NCBI RefSeq assembly: GCF_020164585.1
Contig: NZ_JAIQZF010000005.1
Location: 62,001 to 126,000 of the forward strand
DNA from: Psychroflexus curvus
GTDB taxonomy: Bacteria; Bacteroidota; Bacteroidia; Flavobacteriales; Flavobacteriaceae
Reading direction: 5' to 3'
DNA: 64,000 nucleotides
Shown here: positions 1 to 7,936 of the stretch, in pieces
Numbering within the stretch: the first letter of the stretch is position 1
Layout of the letters: each line of letters starts with the position of its first letter
Notes under the pieces: generated by a model
What the model was told of the DNA's origin: nothing
The model's database searches: none
The model's input: only the letters and a program-made list of their open reading frames with translations
Made by a program: the position numbers and the translations under genes

Positions 1-1271
1 GAACTGCCGATATCTCCACGTTTGGAAATGAGTGCATCAGCTTCATTCAGAAATAAAATAGGAGTGATGTCACAGTCTTGCCTAAAGCTTTTGTAATTGG
101 TGAATATCTTTTTCACCACCTTTTCGCTCTCCCCAAACCACATGGATTTGGACTGGCTGATATCTACCTTCATGATGTCCCGATTGGTGTCTTTAGCAAT
201 CTGCTTGACGACTTCTGTCTTACCAGTACCTGGTACGCCGTGAAGCAAAGCGGCAATACCTTTGGGCAGGTTTTTTTCTTCCAGCCGCTTTTGTATTTGC
301 TGAAACTCAAGAGGCTGCAGCACATCCTTTAATACATAGAGCTGCTTCATCTCCGAAGGACTGAAGATTAATTTGCGTTTTAGTATATCTGCTGGTGACA
401 GAATGTTGTCTTTATTTTTCTTTTTCTTAAACACTGTAATTCCACAATCCTTAAGTAAATTATTGGAAATATTGGTCAATTTCATCTCCGTATCATTTAG
501 AAAATTAGAAGGGATGATTTCTATCAATTTATATTCTAAAAGCTGATTATTCCCGTCAACCAAGTCCTGCATATAATGTACTCGCTTGGTTGCTCTGTCA
601 AAAAAAGCCTCGAGAGCTCGTTCTATATCACAGGATTCTCGGCCTGTGATCGTTTTCCATATCAAATATAAATACATCAACTTATCATCCAAAGAAAGTT
701 CAAAGTGCTGTATCTTTTGAATCAGCGCAAATTCTTTGTATTCTTCTAACAGGTTTAATGTCAAATTATAGAGTAAAGAGGTGTTAATTTCTCTATTATT
801 CCTCTGTTTTCCTAACTCATAAATTTCTTCCAATAACTCAAAAATATCGGAGATATCTCTTTTAAGCTCAGGAACAGTTTCATTATTTAAAATGGCTTCA
901 CAGAGTTTTTCATTTACTGTAAATTGATTATTAGCTCCTGCCACTTCCACGCGATGTTTAGATAGCTTCTTTTTAAAATAAGCTTTGGAATGTAGATAGG
1001 TGAAATCTTTATTATATTCCAGTAATTTCATTGGATTACAATCAAAGTATTCAATCATATCATTTAAATCGACTGTATCCCCCTTGTAGTTTAAGGTAAA
1101 CACTATGGCGATTAAAAAAGACTGACTTTTAGATGTTCCAAAGTAATCGGAAAGCATTCTTAATTCAGTATCATTTTCTATAAAAAAGCACTCTTCAAGT
1201 TTGCACTTTTCAGAGTTCTCGTACAGCTTACCGATGCAGTCGAGTAGCTTAAATTTTTCAGTAGTTTCCAT
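1..1271 (-). CDS. AAA+ ATPase, C-terminal part beyond the window edge
   Basis: Reading the minus strand from an ATG at 1271 gives about 423 residues with no stop before the window edge, so the gene is cut by the window and need not be broken. The N-terminal 300 residues are a charged, mostly helical region I do not recognise. The AAA+ core follows: Walker A GVPGTGKT near residues 343-350 and Walker B PILFLNEADA near residues 402-411. Walker B has Asn where Asp is usual before the catalytic Glu, which may slow hydrolysis or simply be a family variant. Such stand-alone AAA+ proteins are cytosolic remodelling ATPases. The substrate is unknown. It is divergent from the TPR gene at 1442, and its location suggests accessory DNA. 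Confidence 0.8.
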   Translation of the reverse strand, partial: METTEKFKLLDCIGKLYENSEKCKLEECFFIENDTELRMLSDYFGTSKSQSFLIAIVFTLNYKGDTVDLNDMIEYFDCNPMKLLEYNKDFTYLHSKAYFKKKLSKHRVEVAGANNQFTVNEKLCEAILNNETVPELKRDISDIFELLEEIYELGKQRNNREINTSLLYNLTLNLLEEYKEFALIQKIQHFELSLDDKLMYLYLIWKTITGRESCDIERALEAFFDRATKRVHYMQDLVDGNNQLLEYKLIEIIPSNFLNDTEMKLTNISNNLLKDCGITVFKKKKNKDNILSPADILKRKLIFSPSEMKQLYVLKDVLQPLEFQQIQKRLEEKNLPKGIAALLHGVPGTGKTEVVKQIAKDTNRDIMKVDISQSKSMWFGESEKVVKKIFTNYKSFRQDCDITPILFLNEADALISKRGDIGS

Positions 1272-1441
1272 ATCTTCTTGATTATACGACAAAGAAAAGA
1301 AGGAGGTGTGCCAAAAGGTGTCGCAGTTGTTAACAGATTTTAAATTTGGATAGTACTAATCTAAATTCCAATTTGATAATCACAGTTTTCTTAAAATTAA
1401 TTTTTAAATGTTATAATTGTATTAAATCTAAACCTTTCATT
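1272..1441. other. Divergent intergenic region
   Basis: This gap separates two divergent genes. It contains TAAATTTG at 1341-1348, which fits the flavobacterial -7 consensus TAnnTTTG on the plus strand. The only nearby TTG (1327-1329) is 11 bases away, too close for the usual 17-23 base spacing, so the promoter call is weak. Confidence 0.3.
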
Positions 1442-3472
1442 ATGAAAAAATTAAAAAACATTATCCTAATAATTGTTGGACTAATCGTGGTTTATTATGC
1501 TTATGATTATTTCAAAACGAGCTCTACACCTGTAGTTTCAGAAGAAGCAAAAGCAACTAAAGAAACCTTCGAAAAATCTTTAAGGGAGAAAAAAAATGCA
1601 AACGATTATAACCTTGAAGAAACCATAAGAATAGTACATGGTCTTGAGAATGCAAAAGAATATGTAAATAGTAGCTCAGAATACTTACAATATTTGTCTA
1701 AACAAGATTACAGTAAAGTAGCACCTGATGTAATAGAAGCTAAGAAGAAACTCATACCCTTACTAAACAAGCTTCAAAAAGCTGAAAAAAGATTAGAAGA
1801 TTCAAGTAATCTTTGGGAAACCTTTAGTGTTGTTTCAAATATTATGGCAGATGAAGGCTCAACTATTGCTTTGAAAGCATCTTTAAGTGGTGGACTTGAC
1901 CCTTCTATGGCGACTGAATTGATTAGTGGATCTAAAAAGTTATTCAATATGGTCGCTGAAAACAATAAAATTAATGATGATTTAAAAAATATTATCTCTG
2001 ATGTAGAAGAAGATTATCTCAAATATTCAATTGAATTCTATCCCATATATTTAAAATATATGAAAGAATGGGATAAAGTTTGCTTAATAAGAGATAACGC
2101 GTATTTATCTATACACCAGGGCAATATCAATTCAGCTTTAATAAGCCTTGACAGGTCACTTGAAATAAACGAAACAGACAGTGAATCATTAATAATGAAA
2201 GCCTTCTGCCATCTTTATAAATATCAAAATTCTTATGATAAAAATCCTGAAAATTTAAGACATTCCAATCTTGAAACAGCCAAAAGCTTAATTGATCGAT
2301 ACTTAAATTTATATCCAGATAGATCTGCTCCTGCCTTATTACTTTTAGGGTCCTATCACTTTTTAAAGGGTAATGAGTCTAAAGCAATAAATTTTTATAA
2401 CCAGTCATCTGTAGAATACCCTAAACAAGCCAATTTATTGCTTGACATGTTAAACTCTTACAAGCAAAGATCTTATTTGCGTAAAACAGCTGAAGGAATG
2501 TATATAGTTGAACTTTATAAATCTATGATGCAAGGTTTTGGTTTTTTTAGTCCAAATTTTCAAAAATCATTAATAGCTTACAACGAGGGAGATTATGAAG
2601 AATCTAAAGAAGAAATAATTAGACATTTTTTTAGAAGAGGTAATCAAGGTATTTATGATTTTTTAATTTCTGATATGAACCATTTTGAAGCATACTTACC
2701 TGAAAGTTTTAATATGATTTTCGAAGAAAAATCTTTTTTTAATCTGATTGCCGAAACAACAATGTTCAGTTCTGATAAACTCAATATTAAAATTGAGAAT
2801 AATTCAGATATTAATATTAATAATGTGAGAGTATTTTTATGTGTTCATTTTACTGACATGTATAAAAGTGACTATGAAGTTTTTAAAGTAGAGAATACAA
2901 TAAATACTATACCTGCCTATTCGACAGCTGACTTTGGAGATTTAGAAATTGATTTTAATCTTTATGGAAAACAAAAAAGTTTAGATGAAGATATAGTAAC
3001 GGCTAGAGCTATTATTTTGACTGATGACTTGATAGCTTGGGTCGACGAGAAAGATTTTAAAATTATAAAAGCAAAAGAAGCTTATAAAAATAATACAGAT
3101 TTAGAAACTGTAAATCGATATTTATCAAAGCAAAATCTAAATGATAGTCAATTGAAATATGAAATAGTTAATAATTCCATAATTGAAATCAATGAAAAAT
3201 ACATTGGTACAGATGAAATAAAGTTATTTATACCAAGAAAAATAATAAATTTCAATCCAATTTTTTCAATTAACGAATTAAATACTGTTGAGGGTTTAAA
3301 ACCTGATAGAGTGAAGTTAAACGGTAGTTATGTTGAATTAACTTTTCTGAAAAACATCCCTGAAGACAAAAAAATAGACTTTTATATCAATACAGAGAAA
3401 TTTATAATAAACTGGGAATTTGAATTTACTAATGATAACAAGTTTATTAACTCAGACTTTAAATACATGTAA
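1442..3472 (+). CDS. Membrane-anchored TPR-repeat protein, function unknown
   Basis: I start at the ATG at 1442 because it is followed at once by a basic stretch and a hydrophobic segment (residues 5-23), typical of a signal anchor. An in-frame ATG at 1346 would only add 32 residues before that anchor. The 676-residue protein has a charged helical region to about residue 200, then helix pairs with TPR-like spacing near residues 218-365, then a strand-rich C-terminal third with no motif I recognise. The topology suggests a protein anchored in the inner membrane with its bulk outside the cytoplasm. The coding sequence is visibly more AT-rich than the housekeeping genes to the right, as expected for acquired DNA. 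No function can be assigned. Confidence 0.7.
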   Translation: MKKLKNIILIIVGLIVVYYAYDYFKTSSTPVVSEEAKATKETFEKSLREKKNANDYNLEETIRIVHGLENAKEYVNSSSEYLQYLSKQDYSKVAPDVIEAKKKLIPLLNKLQKAEKRLEDSSNLWETFSVVSNIMADEGSTIALKASLSGGLDPSMATELISGSKKLFNMVAENNKINDDLKNIISDVEEDYLKYSIEFYPIYLKYMKEWDKVCLIRDNAYLSIHQGNINSALISLDRSLEINETDSESLIMKAFCHLYKYQNSYDKNPENLRHSNLETAKSLIDRYLNLYPDRSAPALLLLGSYHFLKGNESKAINFYNQSSVEYPKQANLLLDMLNSYKQRSYLRKTAEGMYIVELYKSMMQGFGFFSPNFQKSLIAYNEGDYEESKEEIIRHFFRRGNQGIYDFLISDMNHFEAYLPESFNMIFEEKSFFNLIAETTMFSSDKLNIKIENNSDININNVRVFLCVHFTDMYKSDYEVFKVENTINTIPAYSTADFGDLEIDFNLYGKQKSLDEDIVTARAIILTDDLIAWVDEKDFKIIKAKEAYKNNTDLETVNRYLSKQNLNDSQLKYEIVNNSIIEINEKYIGTDEIKLFIPRKIINFNPIFSINELNTVEGLKPDRVKLNGSYVELTFLKNIPEDKKIDFYINTEKFIINWEFEFTNDNKFINSDFKYM

Positions 3473-3631
3473 TCATGAATATGCTTAAAAAGAATATTAT
3501 TTTAGTTGGCTTTTGTAATTTAAGCTAATCTTACTGCTAGATCTATAAATCTGGTATGTTCGTAAAGAAAAAGTTAACCGAAGACCTTGCTTCTGTTTTC
3601 CAGACATAAATATATACACGAGCCCATTAAC

Positions 3632-4363
3632 ATGACTAATAATCCTAATGAAATAAATATCAAGAATGATTACGAAAAAGATGTTCTTGCGATTTGGAAA
3701 AAATTCGAGAAACACGATATATTTTGTAATCCTGATTTTGAATACAGAAAGCATCCTCTTCTACCGAAAATTGTTAATAAAGACAGTTTAATGTTTATTG
3801 GAATCAATCCATCGTATAGAAAAGGTTCAACTATCCCAGAAAAAGAAAAAAATATCGGGTTTTATCAAACATCAAAAGATGAAAAATTTAAAGATATTTC
3901 TTACTTCGAAAAAATGAAAGAGATTGCGGAATATTGCAATACCGAATGGACACATCTCGATTTATTCTTTATTCGAGAGACTAAACAAGAGTTGATTGAA
4001 AATCTAAGTTCTTCAGATATAGAATTTTTAAATCTTCAATTAGACATATCGTTTGAAATAATAGAACGAGCTAATCCTAAACTAATTATTGTTTCTAATG
4101 CATTGGCTTCAGAATTTTTTGGAAAAAAGAAATCAAAACATAATGGGTTTAAGAAAATTTGGAAAGGATTTAATTTAATTTTTGAAGGTAAAGATTCAAC
4201 ATTCAATTCTAAAATTGGCACTTATGAAATCAAACTAAATAACAAAATGACTCCAATAATTTTTAGCGGAATGCTATCTGGACAAAGAGCTCTTGATATT
4301 GGTTCATTTGAAAGACTAAAATGGCAAACTAAAATGATATTAGAAAGTAAAACTAAAAAGTGA
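3632..4363 (+). CDS. Uracil-DNA-glycosylase-superfamily-like protein
   Basis: The 243-residue product has an early loop MFIGINPSYRKGS (about residues 53-65) that resembles motif I of the uracil-DNA glycosylase superfamily, where a Gly-x-x-Pro loop activates water. A central hydrophobic strand KLIIVSNALASEFFG follows near residue 150, and a late segment with GMLSGQRALDIGSF near residue 212 sits where the DNA-wedge motif would be. The classical His-Pro-Ser of that motif is not visible, so the family link is tentative and activity on uracil is not shown. The ATG at 3632 is preferred over an in-frame TTG at 3587. The next gene is a phosphoesterase of the nuclease superfamily, which hints at a DNA- or nucleotide-directed pair. 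Confidence 0.55.
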   Translation: MTNNPNEINIKNDYEKDVLAIWKKFEKHDIFCNPDFEYRKHPLLPKIVNKDSLMFIGINPSYRKGSTIPEKEKNIGFYQTSKDEKFKDISYFEKMKEIAEYCNTEWTHLDLFFIRETKQELIENLSSSDIEFLNLQLDISFEIIERANPKLIIVSNALASEFFGKKKSKHNGFKKIWKGFNLIFEGKDSTFNSKIGTYEIKLNNKMTPIIFSGMLSGQRALDIGSFERLKWQTKMILESKTKK

Positions 4364-4460
4364 ATATTGATACATGCATCAGTACTACTGATATGTAAAA
4401 AAAACTTCGTTAACATCATATTGATGTAGAATTAATCGACCAAAAATTGAAGTGAAAAAA

Positions 4461-5243
4461 ATGTTTAAGATTTCAACCTGGAATATAGAACGACCCAAGT
4501 CAAATACAAAAAAGACAAAACTTGTTTTAGACAAAATCGCAGAAGAGAAATCAGATATAATCGCATTAACTGAAACTTCTAAGGCCATTGATTTGTCTAA
4601 TGTTTATCCCTACTCGATTAGTACATTAGCTTTCGAGCGAACACCAAACGAGCATTGGGTTACAATCTGGTCCAAATGGGAAATCCTTGAACAAATCAGC
4701 ACATTTGACAATAATCGAACTGTCAGTGGAGTTATAAAAGCTCCATTTGGAGATTTTATAATGTATGGAACAATTATTCCTTATCACATGGCTGGAGTAT
4801 CTGGCATTCGATATGGTAGTTTAAACTATAAAGCTTGGGAATACCATGAAAAAGATTTAGTCGCTCAAAGTCAGGATTGGAGTAAAATAATGCAGAATTA
4901 TAGTCTTCCAATAATCATAGCTGGTGATTTTAATCAAACTAGATTTGGAAATAAAGGTTACGGAACCAAAAAAGTAAGAGCTTTACTAACAGACATCCTG
5001 AAAAAGCTAAATATGACTTGTGTTACAGAAATAGACTTCGCAAAAGAACATTTGACAGCTGATCCAAAAAAGCAAAAAATTAGAAAGAATATTGACCATA
5101 TCTGTATTTCAAACGAGCTTTTGGCAAAAATGAAAAATAAAAAAGCAGGCGCTTGGAATCATTTTACTACAGACGGTAAATTTATGTCCGACCATAATGG
5201 TGTATATTTTGAGTTTGAACGATTAAAAATTATGAGCTTTTAG
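4461..5243 (+). CDS. Endonuclease/exonuclease/phosphatase (EEP) family protein
   Basis: The product of about 260 residues shows the EEP (DNase I-like) signature in order: STWNIE near the N-terminus with the metal-side Asn, an ALTET segment with the metal-binding Glu near residue 40, GDFNQTR near residue 157, and C-terminal IDHICIS and SDHNG with the catalytic Asp-His. All core catalytic residues seem present, so it should be an active Mg-dependent phosphodiesterase. Whether it acts on DNA, RNA or a small phosphoester cannot be told. There is no signal peptide, so it is probably cytosolic. A GTG at 4452 in the same frame is an alternative start. It follows the glycosylase-like gene by about 100 bases on the same strand. 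Confidence 0.8.
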   Translation: MFKISTWNIERPKSNTKKTKLVLDKIAEEKSDIIALTETSKAIDLSNVYPYSISTLAFERTPNEHWVTIWSKWEILEQISTFDNNRTVSGVIKAPFGDFIMYGTIIPYHMAGVSGIRYGSLNYKAWEYHEKDLVAQSQDWSKIMQNYSLPIIIAGDFNQTRFGNKGYGTKKVRALLTDILKKLNMTCVTEIDFAKEHLTADPKKQKIRKNIDHICISNELLAKMKNKKAGAWNHFTTDGKFMSDHNGVYFEFERLKIMSF

Positions 5244-5287
5244 TTTTAGAATGTAAAGTCATGATAACAGATTTATAGTTAACCTCA

Positions 5288-5677
5288 TCATCGATAAACG
5301 ACCATCTTCAATTGCATATCAAAATAAGGCGCTCTGCCATCGCTAAGGTTTTTTATGTTGCCAACTTTATGATAACGCTGGAGCATTTCTTCCAAACGTC
5401 TTAGGTCTGCTTTCGTAGCTGACTTGTTTTGTTCAGGCGTAAGCAGGTTTTTAACTAAGTCTGCGGCAGTGGTGCCGATGGCGGCATTAGCCACTCCCGC
5501 CACACTGACCTTGTCAATTTTTGTTTTTTCAGTATTAAACTTTGCGGGCTTTTTGAATTTCTGACTGAGTTGATGGTTTCTTACTCTGCAGGATGTAGAA
5601 CAAAACTTTTGAACTTGTCGCCTTTTGGGAATAAACTCCTTTTTACAGTAGTGACAAGTGTAATGATAATTCTCCAT
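5288..5677 (-). CDS. Small zinc-ribbon protein of the integrated element
   Basis: The 129-residue product has Cys8, Cys11, Cys26 and Cys30 in a CxxC...CxxxC arrangement with basic residues between them, a likely treble-clef or FCS-type zinc finger. A Lys-rich linker follows, then a region (about 55-75) with small residues, then a helical C-terminal end. Short proteins of this sort occur beside integrases in Bacteroidota elements and are usually taken as DNA-binding accessory factors, but no function is shown here. Two TTTTACGT repeats 11 bases apart (5688-5706) lie directly upstream and could be its operator. Confidence 0.65.
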   Translation of the reverse strand: MENYHYTCHYCKKEFIPKRRQVQKFCSTSCRVRNHQLSQKFKKPAKFNTEKTKIDKVSVAGVANAAIGTTAADLVKNLLTPEQNKSATKADLRRLEEMLQRYHKVGNIKNLSDGRAPYFDMQLKMVVYR

Positions 5678-5687
5678 TGTGCGTAAA

Positions 5688-5706
5688 TTTTACGTTAGTT
5701 TTACGT
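5688..5706. repeat. Paired TTTTACGT repeat upstream of the zinc-ribbon gene
   Basis: TTTTACGT occurs at 5688-5695 and again at 5699-5706, an 11-base spacing that puts both copies on one face of the helix. The pair begins about 10 bases upstream of the ATG at 5677, so it is a plausible operator or protein-binding site. Confidence 0.5.
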
Positions 5707-5718
5707 TTAATCAGCAGA

Positions 5719-5907
5719 TTAGTTGGTTTTCGTGTTGAAAACCTTATTAAGTAAATACTCCATAGCATCTTCTTCGGTAAGAACGGTTCTGCTTTTTTTC
5801 TTTTTGGGGTTGATGGAGTACAAATCTTTTTTAAGCATTTCAAATAATCGCTCCTGCCCTTCCCTTGGAAGTGCTTTTGCGACCTGATAAGCTGTGTTTG
5901 CATCCAT
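5719..5907 (-). CDS. Small hypothetical protein next to the integrase
   Basis: The ATG at 5907 gives 62 residues beginning MDANTAYQVAKALP. A TTG at 5943 in the same frame would add 12 residues but runs almost to the phased repeats. The sequence has a short helical N-terminal half, a Lys-rich centre (PKKKKSR) and a helical end (LTEEDAMEYLLNKVF). I do not recognise the family. Its size, charge and position between integrase and zinc-ribbon gene fit a small element-encoded DNA-binding or excision factor, but that is inference from context only. Confidence 0.55.
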   Translation of the reverse strand: MDANTAYQVAKALPREGQERLFEMLKKDLYSINPKKKKSRTVLTEEDAMEYLLNKVFNTKTN

Positions 5908-5946
5908 ATCTAATCGCGAAATTAGATAGGCACAAAAACTCAAAAC

Positions 5947-6026
5947 AGTTTAGTGCTGTTTGCTATAGTTTACTGTAGTTTACTATGGATTAAAGTAGTT
6001 TTCTCCAGTTTATTTGACTTTACTAC
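5947..6026. repeat. Eight-unit, 10-bp-phased direct repeat (consensus AGTTTACTnn)
   Basis: Units start at 5947, 5957, 5967, 5977, 5987, 5997, 6007 and 6017, exactly 10 bases apart. The two best are AGTTTACTGT (5967) and AGTTTACTAT (5977). Those at 5947, 5957, 5997, 6007 and 6017 are degenerate, and 5987 (GGATTAAAGT) barely matches. One-helical-turn phasing means bound protein would line up on one face of the DNA. The array lies between the integrase stop and the small gene at 5907, a position that fits integrase arm sites, excisionase sites or an operator. Confidence 0.7.
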
Positions 6027-6066
6027 CTATTATACATTAGGGTAATTAATGAAGTAAGCTATATTT

Positions 6067-7374
6067 CTACTTAAATAAATGCGAATAATCTTCTGGTAAT
6101 TCAGCATCGATATCCCTTAAATACTTTTCAAGGGCGGCCATGGTGGAATGACCCGTGATCAGCATGAGTTTACTTTTGGTTTCATTTGGTGAGTTTTGCT
6201 CTCTAAGCTTTCTGTATAATTTGGTAATGAATGTGTGTCTAAAGCTATACAAACCAAACTCCTCTCCCAGCCCAAAATGATCCTTTACGTCTTTAAAACG
6301 TTTAGAAAATTCGGTTCTCCTGTTGGTTTCCGTAGCATTCCATGCTTCTCCAATACCAAAGCGACCAAACAGTAAAGTATTGCCAGGGAGTTTGGACAGA
6401 TCTGGTATATCCTTGATAAGAATATCAGGGATAATTTTGATTTTTACCGGCTGGTTTTTAGCCTTGACGTAAAGCTTTTTATCTTTCAAGTCGACATCTC
6501 TTATTTTTAGCCTGCAGACTTCAATTGGTCTAAGAAAATTAAAACTGATAAATTTGATAAAGAGATGTAAAGTCGGATCATGTTTCTCCAGATGAGTGTT
6601 GATTTTCTTTTCCTGATCTGGCGTATAGGTTTTATTTCGCTTAGGAACGGTCTTTAATTTTGGAATGGATTGTACGAAATTGGATTTGACGATTTCGTTT
6701 TCTTCCAGAAGTTGAAATAAGGAAGCGATATCGGTTCGGGAATTATTGCGGTTTCTGGCACTGGTTTTTTTTACAATAGTATTCAAATACTGATTGACAG
6801 TTTTTTTGGTAATGCTGGTAATCGGATTATCAAATATCTTTTCCTCTCTAAGCCATTTTTCGAATAGACCAATCCTACTCTTATATTGAACATATGAGTT
6901 TTTATTCATCATGTGCTCTTTCATGGACAGTCCAAACTTAAAAGCTTCGTCAATGCTCATGATATCTTCCTCAGGTTCCACAGGCACAGGACTTGGCTCA
7001 GGCTGAGGTGCAGGTTGTAATTTTGGTTCTGGTTTGGGTGGCGTTTCTGTTGTATGTTCTTGATCTGAAAACAGCTTGGCTTCCAGGTCACTGTTATCTT
7101 TATAGGGGTTAAAGCCAAGCTCTAACAGTTTTGAGAGGGCTTCTCTCATCGTTCTAAGAAAAGCATAACGCTCACGCTTAGTTTTAAAGTTGTTGGCACC
7201 AGCCTTAATAAAAGGCTGTTTTTTAAGCTTGCCGGTTTCAGGATGTCGAAAGGAATAGTAGACGAACCAGCTTTTGCTTAAGGCTTCTTTTTTCTGAGCG
7301 GCTGTGAGTTTGGACCAGTTGGAAATATCAACACCACCAGTGAAGATTTTGGGTTCCGAATAGTCTAATTTCAT
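6067..7374 (-). CDS. Tyrosine recombinase / phage-type integrase
   Basis: The 435-residue product has an N-terminal arm-binding-like domain with YYSFRHPETGKLKKQ, a Pro/Glu-rich linker, a SAM-like core-binding domain and a catalytic domain. Catalytic residues visible are the box I Arg in NFLRPIEVCRL, the box II Arg-His in LYSFRHTF (Tyr replaces the usual first His), the His of ITGHS and the nucleophile Tyr of LEKYLRD near the C-terminus. The ATG at 7374 is chosen because a longer reading would run into the tRNA terminator at 7431-7462. The gene lies 110 bases 3' of tRNA-fMet in the same direction, the usual arrangement when the element uses the tRNA 3' end as attachment site. CGTTTACG occurs twice just upstream and may be an operator. 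Confidence 0.9.
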   Translation of the reverse strand: MKLDYSEPKIFTGGVDISNWSKLTAAQKKEALSKSWFVYYSFRHPETGKLKKQPFIKAGANNFKTKRERYAFLRTMREALSKLLELGFNPYKDNSDLEAKLFSDQEHTTETPPKPEPKLQPAPQPEPSPVPVEPEEDIMSIDEAFKFGLSMKEHMMNKNSYVQYKSRIGLFEKWLREEKIFDNPITSITKKTVNQYLNTIVKKTSARNRNNSRTDIASLFQLLEENEIVKSNFVQSIPKLKTVPKRNKTYTPDQEKKINTHLEKHDPTLHLFIKFISFNFLRPIEVCRLKIRDVDLKDKKLYVKAKNQPVKIKIIPDILIKDIPDLSKLPGNTLLFGRFGIGEAWNATETNRRTEFSKRFKDVKDHFGLGEEFGLYSFRHTFITKLYRKLREQNSPNETKSKLMLITGHSTMAALEKYLRDIDAELPEDYSHLFK

Positions 7375-7383
7375 AGATAAATC

Positions 7384-7403
7384 GTTTACGCTAGCGTTTA
7401 CGG
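7384..7403. repeat. Direct repeat CGTTTACG-CTAG-CGTTTACG upstream of the integrase
   Basis: Two identical 8-base copies are separated by CTAG, which gives a 12-base period. They lie about 10-30 bases upstream of the integrase ATG. The core GTTTAC is shared with the phased array at 5947-6026, so one element-encoded protein may bind both. Confidence 0.5.
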
Positions 7404-7430
7404 TTCGGAAAAGTAAGAAACTTATGGACA

Positions 7431-7462
7431 TAAAAAAACGGATTGTGGTAGACAATCCGTTG
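7431..7462 (-). terminator. Rho-independent terminator after tRNA-fMet
   Basis: On the minus strand a 9-bp stem (ACGGATTGT / ACAATCCGT, 7438-7446 and 7452-7460) with a 5-base loop is followed by a run of seven T (7432-7438). It lies 22 bases 3' of the tRNA and ends the transcript of the tRNA array before the integrase. Confidence 0.9.
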
Positions 7463-7483
7463 ATTTACTTGGTATTAATGTAG

Positions 7484-7556
<73 letters not shown>

Positions 7557-7600
7557 ATATATGTTTATAATGTGTTTTAGAACTTTCTTTAATATTAACT

Positions 7601-7664
7601 CTCGAACTTGTGTCCGCCTTGGGCGGATATGAGCCCGACGAGCTACCTGCTGCTCTACCCCGCG
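7601..7664 (-). pseudogene. Defective tRNA-fMet copy A (normal D-loop, palindrome in anticodon arm)
   Basis: From the 5' end (7664) the copy matches the intact tRNA-fMet through acceptor 5' strand, D-arm and anticodon CAT (7629). The 3' anticodon strand and variable loop are then replaced by the palindrome TCCGCCTTGGGCGGA (7613-7627). A T-loop remnant GTTCGAG follows and the sequence then diverges, with no 3' acceptor strand. It cannot form a functional tRNA. Confidence 0.85.
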
Positions 7665-7708
7665 ATATATGTTTACAATATTTTTTAGAACTTCCTTTAA
7701 TCTTAACT

Positions 7709-7784
7709 CTCAAACCTGTATCCGCCTCAGGCGGATATGAGCCCGACGAGCTACTCCCGATATCTATCGGGACTCTACCCCGCG
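7709..7784 (-). pseudogene. Defective tRNA-fMet copy B (palindromes in D-loop and anticodon arm)
   Basis: The 5' acceptor strand (7784) and the outer D-arm match tRNA-fMet. The D-loop bases CAGCAG are replaced by TCCCGATAGATATCGGGA (7755-7772), after which GTAGCTCGTCGGGCTCAT resumes exactly. A second palindrome, of the TCCGCC/GGCGGA type, occupies 7720-7736, and a weak T-loop remnant (GGTTTGAG) follows. Confidence 0.85.
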
Positions 7785-7828
7785 ATATATGTTTACAATA
7801 TTTTTTAGAACTTCCTTTAATCTTAACT

Positions 7829-7892
7829 CTCAAACCTGTGTCCGCCTCAGGCGGATATGAGCCCGACGAGCTACCTGCTGCTCTACCCCGCG
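7829..7892 (-). pseudogene. Defective tRNA-fMet copy C (normal D-loop, palindrome in anticodon arm)
   Basis: Same structure as copy A, with an intact 5' half from 7892 to the anticodon at 7857, the GGCGGA-type palindrome at 7841-7855 and a GGTTTGAG T-loop remnant. The spacer between copies is nearly identical to that beside copy B, which indicates recent or concerted duplication. Confidence 0.85.
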
Positions 7893-7936
7893 ATATATGT
7901 TTACAATATTTTTTAGAACTTCCTTTAATCTTAACT

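Noticed and set aside
1304-1320. Sigma-54-like TTGGCACAC upstream of the AAA+ gene (minus strand)
   Set aside because: The GG box is good, but the base pair 12 positions on is TC and not GC, so the -12 element is missing.
5643-5903. Basic 86-residue open frame on the minus strand
   Set aside because: It overlaps the ends of two better small genes in another frame and has the look of an out-of-frame translation.
1-6066. Second attachment site (copy of the tRNA-fMet 3' end) within the island
   Set aside because: No copy of the T-arm/acceptor 3' sequence was found by eye left of the integrase. The far end is probably outside the window.
7375-7455. Longer N-terminus for the integrase, starting near 7455
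   Set aside because: It would read through the tRNA terminator hairpin. The ATG at 7374 gives a normal start.
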